Shown here: piece by piece, positions 60,210 through 64,000 of the stretch
Position numbering within the stretch: position 1 is the stretch's first letter
Layout: every line of letters starts with the position of its first letter
Translations under genes and position numbers: made by a program
DNA from: Marinobacter litoralis
GTDB lineage: Bacteria > Pseudomonadota > Gammaproteobacteria > Pseudomonadales > Oleiphilaceae
Direction: 5' to 3'
Assembly: GCF_016427555.1 (NCBI RefSeq)
Contig: NZ_JAELVS010000001.1
Location: 1,426,001 to 1,490,000 of the forward strand
DNA length: 64,000 nt
Notes under the pieces: generated by a model
What the model was told of the DNA's origin: nothing
Database searches by the model: none
Seen by the model: the letters and a program-made list of their open reading frames with translations, nothing else

Positions 60210-60335
60210 TCAGAATGATGTTCGAAAAGGCCGAACATTCTAACGCACCCGCGGCTTAACAGGTAGTCTGCCAATTTGTCGGACTTGTGCCAGACTTCCT
60301 ATTGTTGAAGTTTTTCAGCCGATGAGAGGTCGAAC

Positions 60336-60890
60336 ATGACAGAACCCGAGCGCAACCATCTTTCTGGTAAGGCTCTTGAGGCCTATGACCGAATGCTGGA
60401 ACGTGTGCAATCTCGCTTGCATATGCTTCAGGAAACCTCCGCGCAGACTTTGGAGGAGGAGATTCAGAAAGCCGTCGAGTTCGAATACGAACTGGAAGAA
60501 ATGACCCGCGAAGAAGCCGACTTGTTAGGTGCGTATCTCAAGCGAGATCTGGAACACCTGATGCACTTTGTCGAAGAAACCGGGGAAGGTTTGAAAGAGT
60601 GGCTGCAACTGGACATCTCATTGCTGGAGCAAACCCTGACTGACAGGTTGCTGTCAGTAGCCGACCAGACTCTGGTAGACACGCTGGCGCTGAAGCAGAA
60701 GCTCGAAAACGAGGAAGTAGGGCAGTACATCGCTGGGGAAGTGGCTACGGCGGGAATGTTCCGGTGCCTGAACTGCAGTCATATGCTGTGCCTGACCAAA
60801 ACCAGCCATCTTGAACCGTGTGAGGCCTGCGACTCGCACTATTTTGAGCGGGTAACGAGTCGCTGGCCAAATAAGGCCGAAAAGGACTGA
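60336..60890 (+). CDS. Zinc-ribbon protein of the YbeL/DUF1451 family
   Basis: A 184-residue acidic protein. The first 135 residues are helical and glutamate-rich (likely coiled coil), and the C-terminus is a zinc ribbon with CLNC and CEAC pairs (about 147-150 and 165-168), then HYFERV. This matches the E. coli YbeL family, of unknown function, which lies near leuS-lptE-holA there as well. It is divergent from leuS and ends 3 bases before the convergent lnt stop. A small dyad (ATGTTCG-N7-CGAACAT) lies in the leuS-ybeL gap at about 60218-60238. Confidence 0.85.
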   Translation: MTEPERNHLSGKALEAYDRMLERVQSRLHMLQETSAQTLEEEIQKAVEFEYELEEMTREEADLLGAYLKRDLEHLMHFVEETGEGLKEWLQLDISLLEQTLTDRLLSVADQTLVDTLALKQKLENEEVGQYIAGEVATAGMFRCLNCSHMLCLTKTSHLEPCEACDSHYFERVTSRWPNKAEKD

Positions 60891-60893
60891 GGA

Positions 60894-62441
60894 TCAACGC
60901 TTCGGTATCACCCGTTCCCGCACGAAGACGATGAGAATCAGCGCCAGAGTGAGTACCGGCCACGAGCCGGTTTGCATGTAGGGCGTGCTGCCACTGGCCG
61001 TGAACACTTCGCCGGTCAGCACGGTACGCTTGAACTGGGGGGCGCGCTCTGTCATCTGGCCTTTTTCATTGATGATGGTGGTGACGCCGTTGTTGGTGCC
61101 ACGCAGCATATAGCGACCGGTTTCCAGAGCGCGCATGCGAGCCAGCTGGAGGTGTTGCAGCGGGCCGATGGAGTCACCGAACCAGCCATCATTACTGATG
61201 GTGAGCAACAGTCCGGAGTTGCGGGCGTTGAAGGCCACGAAATCCGGGTAAGCCACCTCATAGCAAATGTACGGCATCACGTTAGTGCCATTGGCTTGCA
61301 ATGGCGATTGGTTACTTGGGCCGGGCGAAAAGCTGCTCATGGGCAGATCGAAAAAACCGATCAGACCTCTGAGCAGGCCCTCCAGCGGAACGTACTCGCC
61401 GAACGGTACCAGTTTTTGTTTGTGATAGATGCCGTCACCGTTACCCAGCGCCATGATGCTGTTGTGGAAGGTGTTACCCGCTTTCTTCTCGCTGTAGCCA
61501 TACCAGGGAATGCCGGTAATCAACGTGCTGTTTTCACCCAGTCGTTCCTGAATGTGGGCGAAGATCGGCCCGGCTTGATCCTGTGGAATCGGGATCGCGG
61601 TTTCTGGCCACAGAATGATATCAGCTTGCCAGTGTTCCTCGGTCATACCCAGATAGGTGACGATCTGGTCGCGCAGGAAATCCGGATCCCACTTGATCTG
61701 TTGGGGGATGTTGCCTTGCATGGTGACAAAACTGGCCGGTTCCTCGCTGATCTCGGTCCAGTCGATTTTATTCAATGCCGGTGCCACGACCCACGGCAGC
61801 AGGGCCACCACAATGGTTGCGGCCGCTGCTTTGGTGCGACCGGCACGCAGCAGCCACCAGAATGCATAAGCGGCCGCGGCTGTGGCGGTTACCCAGAAGG
61901 TGATGCCGTGAACGCCAGTGACCGGCGCCAGGCCCGCAAGAGGGCCGTCGGTATGAGCAGTGCCCAGATAAAGCCAGGGAAAACCGGTGAGCAGCCAGCC
62001 GCGCAACCAGTCGCCCAATAGCCAGATTGCGGGAAACAGGATCAACCGGCGAATCAGGTTTTGTTTTGCCAGTTTGCCCCAGAACCAGAACGCCAGCCCG
62101 TGAAACAGCGCGAGGCCTGCCACAAATAAAACCATCAAGATAACCGCGACCGGAACGGGCGTGTTGCCGTGCTCGCTGATGCTGATATAGATCCAGCTGG
62201 CGCCAGAGCCAAACAAACCCAGACCCACCAGCCAGCCTGCGCGGAACAGTTTTTCAGAAGGTTGGTGCAGCGCTACCAGAAGAATCAGAAACGCCGACAG
62301 CGGCCCGAGCCACCAGAGGTGGAACGGGGAGAAGGTCAGCGTTTGCACAGCGCCGGCGATCAGGAGGATCGCCGAGCTGAACCAGGGGTTGGCTGAAAAC
62401 TTGAGATTTAGCGGGTGGCTTGGGGAAGGCTCATGAGTCAC
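60894..62441 (-). CDS. lnt: Apolipoprotein N-acyltransferase
   Basis: Lnt (515 residues) adds the third acyl chain to lipoproteins. Six or so hydrophobic helices (20-220) are followed by a periplasmic nitrilase-type domain with the triad Glu280 (LWPETAIP), Lys343 (KLVPFGEY) and Cys393 (YICYEVAYPD). A last helix closes the protein (about 485-505). Its product is needed for the lipoproteins encoded here (protease, PrcB-like, LptE). The start overlaps the corC stop by 11 bases. Confidence 0.95.
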   Translation of the reverse strand: MTHEPSPSHPLNLKFSANPWFSSAILLIAGAVQTLTFSPFHLWWLGPLSAFLILLVALHQPSEKLFRAGWLVGLGLFGSGASWIYISISEHGNTPVPVAVILMVLFVAGLALFHGLAFWFWGKLAKQNLIRRLILFPAIWLLGDWLRGWLLTGFPWLYLGTAHTDGPLAGLAPVTGVHGITFWVTATAAAAYAFWWLLRAGRTKAAAATIVVALLPWVVAPALNKIDWTEISEEPASFVTMQGNIPQQIKWDPDFLRDQIVTYLGMTEEHWQADIILWPETAIPIPQDQAGPIFAHIQERLGENSTLITGIPWYGYSEKKAGNTFHNSIMALGNGDGIYHKQKLVPFGEYVPLEGLLRGLIGFFDLPMSSFSPGPSNQSPLQANGTNVMPYICYEVAYPDFVAFNARNSGLLLTISNDGWFGDSIGPLQHLQLARMRALETGRYMLRGTNNGVTTIINEKGQMTERAPQFKRTVLTGEVFTASGSTPYMQTGSWPVLTLALILIVFVRERVIPKR

Positions 62442-63276
62442 TTCGGGTTACCTGCAGCAAACGGATGACACGGTTATCGGCGTTGGCAATGGTAAACTGC
62501 AAGCCGCCGAATTCAACCGTTTCACCGCGTCTGGGCAGGTGGCCAAACTCTTTTAGGACCAATCCACCAATAGTATCGAACTCTTCTTCGTCCATGCCGG
62601 TTTCGAAGAATTCGTTGAAATCATCGATCGGGGTAACAGCTTTCACCGCGTAGGTGCCATCGCCTCGGGCCTTGATATGGGTTTCTTCGTCGAAGTCATG
62701 CTCGTCTTCGATCTCGCCGACAATCTGCTCGAGTACATCCTCGATGGTGATCAGGCCGGCGGTGCCGCCGTACTCATCAACAACGATCGCCATGTGATTG
62801 CGATTTTCTTTGAATTCCTTGAGCAGCTGGTTCAGACGCTTGCTCTCGGGCACAAAGGTTGGTGGTCGGAGGATTTCGCGGATATGAGACCAATCCAGCC
62901 CGTCATCGAGGGCCAGCGGCAATAAATCTTTCGCCAGCAATACGCCGAGGATGTCGTCCGGGCTTTCACCGATCACCGGGAATCGGCTGTGGGCAGAGGC
63001 AATGATATCGGGAAGAAATTCTTTCGGCTCCTGAGAGGCCTTGACGGTGATCATCTGTGAGCGTGGAATCATGATTTCCTCCACGCGCATATCAATCACC
63101 TGCATCGCACCTTCAATAATACTCATTGAATCGGTATCGATGATTTCCTGGGATTCGGCATCCCTCAGAATTTCCAGTACGTCCTCAACGGACTCCGGCC
63201 CACTGGAAAAGGCCTGTGAAATACGCTCCAGCCAGGACTTGTTGCCCTGACTGCGACTCGACTGATCGTCGCTCAT
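62431..63276 (-). CDS. corC: CBS-domain protein CorC
   Basis: CorC (281 residues, soluble) has two CBS domains (about 60-195) with [18 protein letters not shown] sequence and [28 protein letters not shown], then a CorC_HlyC transporter-associated domain. It is linked genetically to magnesium and cobalt efflux with CorA, though the mechanism is debated. The residues DEYGGTAG are a strong family signature. It overlaps both neighbours (lnt by 11 bases, ybeY by 4), giving the conserved ybeZ-ybeY-corC-lnt operon. Confidence 0.94.
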   Translation of the reverse strand: MSDDQSSRSQGNKSWLERISQAFSSGPESVEDVLEILRDAESQEIIDTDSMSIIEGAMQVIDMRVEEIMIPRSQMITVKASQEPKEFLPDIIASAHSRFPVIGESPDDILGVLLAKDLLPLALDDGLDWSHIREILRPPTFVPESKRLNQLLKEFKENRNHMAIVVDEYGGTAGLITIEDVLEQIVGEIEDEHDFDEETHIKARGDGTYAVKAVTPIDDFNEFFETGMDEEEFDTIGGLVLKEFGHLPRRGETVEFGGLQFTIANADNRVIRLLQVTRSDS

Positions 63277-63746
63277 GAGTCTTTTTCCGTTTCCTCTGCT
63301 TCGTAAGGGTTAGCAAACCCGAGCTGCGCAAGCAGCTGGATTTCGAGGCTCTCCATAACCTCGGCATCACTGTCTTCAATGTGGTCGTAGCCCTGAAGGT
63401 GCAGCATGCCGTGGATCACCATATGGGCCCAGTGGGCCACAGGTTCTTTATGCTGTTCCCGGGCTTCTTTTTCAACAACCGGCGCGCAAATAACAAGATC
63501 ACCCGCCAGAGAAAATGTTATACCCGCTGGTGCCTCAAATGGAAAGGACAAAACATTGGTGGGTTTGTCCTTTCCACGGTACTGAAGGTTCAGTGATTGG
63601 CTTTCTTCCACGTCAACGATGCGAATCGTCACCTCGGAATCTGCATCACCCTGCCAGGCAATCCCGGCCCATTTCTGAAAGCTGGATAGCTCAGGAATGC
63701 CTTCGCCTTCGAAGGCATTTTGAAAATCAACGGTCAACTGGCTCAT
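63273..63746 (-). CDS. ybeY: Endoribonuclease YbeY (rRNA maturation factor)
   Basis: YbeY (157 residues) is a zinc RNase for 16S rRNA 3' processing and ribosome quality control. The metal site [11 protein letters not shown] gives His112, His116 and His122. The N-terminal half has [15 protein letters not shown], also conserved. Its start overlaps the ybeZ stop (ATGA), so it is translationally coupled. Confidence 0.96.
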   Translation of the reverse strand: MSQLTVDFQNAFEGEGIPELSSFQKWAGIAWQGDADSEVTIRIVDVEESQSLNLQYRGKDKPTNVLSFPFEAPAGITFSLAGDLVICAPVVEKEAREQHKEPVAHWAHMVIHGMLHLQGYDHIEDSDAEVMESLEIQLLAQLGFANPYEAEETEKDS

Positions 63747-64000
63747 GTGCGCGGGCCGCTTCCGTCGTTAAAGGAATCGTAAGCTTCAACAATGCGTTGA
63801 ACCAACGGATGACGAACCACGTCTTTAGACTCGAAACGGGTAAACCCGATACCCCGTACGTTGCTCAAAACGCTGGCCGCATGGATCAGCCCGGAATCCT
63901 GACCTCGCGGCAAATCCACCTGCGTGGTGTCGCCGGTAATCACCGCAGTAGAGCCAAACCCGATTCGGGTCAGGAACATTTTCATTTGTTCCCGGGTGGT
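63743..64000 (-). CDS. ybeZ: PhoH-like ATPase YbeZ, C-terminal part
   Basis: The frame runs in from the right edge and stops at 63743, giving about 85 C-terminal residues of a PhoH-like protein: [16 protein letters not shown], then [14 protein letters not shown] (sensor region), [18 protein letters not shown]. The Walker A part is beyond the window. Position next to ybeY fixes it as YbeZ and not the separate PhoH of other loci. It appears to be the promoter-proximal gene of this group within the view. Confidence 0.93.
   Translation of the reverse strand, partial: TTREQMKMFLTRIGFGSTAVITGDTTQVDLPRGQDSGLIHAASVLSNVRGIGFTRFESKDVVRHPLVQRIVEAYDSFNDGSGPRT

Overview
The window looks like a chromosomal segment of a marine gammaproteobacterium close to Marinobacter or the Pseudomonas/Oceanospirillales group. 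This is inferred from protein sequences and from gene order. The run parE, parC, serB, fimX-like, efp region, psd, motAB, rsgA, orn, queG, nnrD, tsaE, amiC, mutL, miaA, hfq, hflX, hflKC, hisZ, purA matches the order I know from Pseudomonas aeruginosa around PA4938-PA4967. The bio / acyl-CoA dehydrogenase block resembles PA0500-PA0508, and the leuS-holA and lnt-ybeZ blocks resemble PA3981-PA3989. No rRNA, tRNA, prophage, insertion sequence or CRISPR array is visible. Almost everything is housekeeping.

Layout. 1-3.3 kb: tail of an unidentified membrane protein, then a lipoprotein pair (S8 protease plus PrcB-like partner). 3.4-14.2 kb: topoisomerase IV (parE, parC) separated by an SLC13-type permease, an EAL phosphodiesterase, a cytochrome b561 and a YceI protein; serB overlaps parC. 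14.3-18.3 kb: a FimX-like REC-PAS-GGDEF-EAL protein with degenerate catalytic motifs and a PilZ-like partner. 18.5-21.2 kb: EF-P with both its beta-lysylation enzymes. 21.2-24 kb: psd, motA, motB. 24-27.2 kb: rsgA, orn, queG, with a 500-base intergenic region holding two copies of a structured repeat. 27.4-40.2 kb: the nnrD-tsaE-amiC-mutL-miaA-hfq-hflX-hflK-hflC run, then hisZ and purA. 40.3-45.9 kb: cmoB/cmoA wobble-uridine modification genes, SrkA kinase, two small unknowns, an LhgO-like oxidase and comF. 45.9-49.9 kb: bioBFCD behind a BirA-like operator, with a third copy of the repeat between bioB and bioF and no bioH. 50-55 kb: a rod-tail-like protein, a SprA-like metalloprotease and two paralogous acyl-CoA dehydrogenases behind a PsrA-like operator. 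55.1-64 kb: secreted endonuclease I, then holA-lptE-leuS, a zinc-ribbon protein and lnt-corC-ybeY-ybeZ.

The most unusual signal is not a gene. Three 110-base units (25230-25339, 25394-25583 reversed, 47007-47116) align base for base without gaps, apart from one 82-base insertion that replaces two bases in a loop. Their cores are conserved, but the long outer arms differ between copies while staying complementary within each copy. That is covariation across a Y-shaped fold. A second item is a compact unit at about 8617-8735: a possible 15-residue peptide or small RNA with its own Shine-Dalgarno sequence and terminator.
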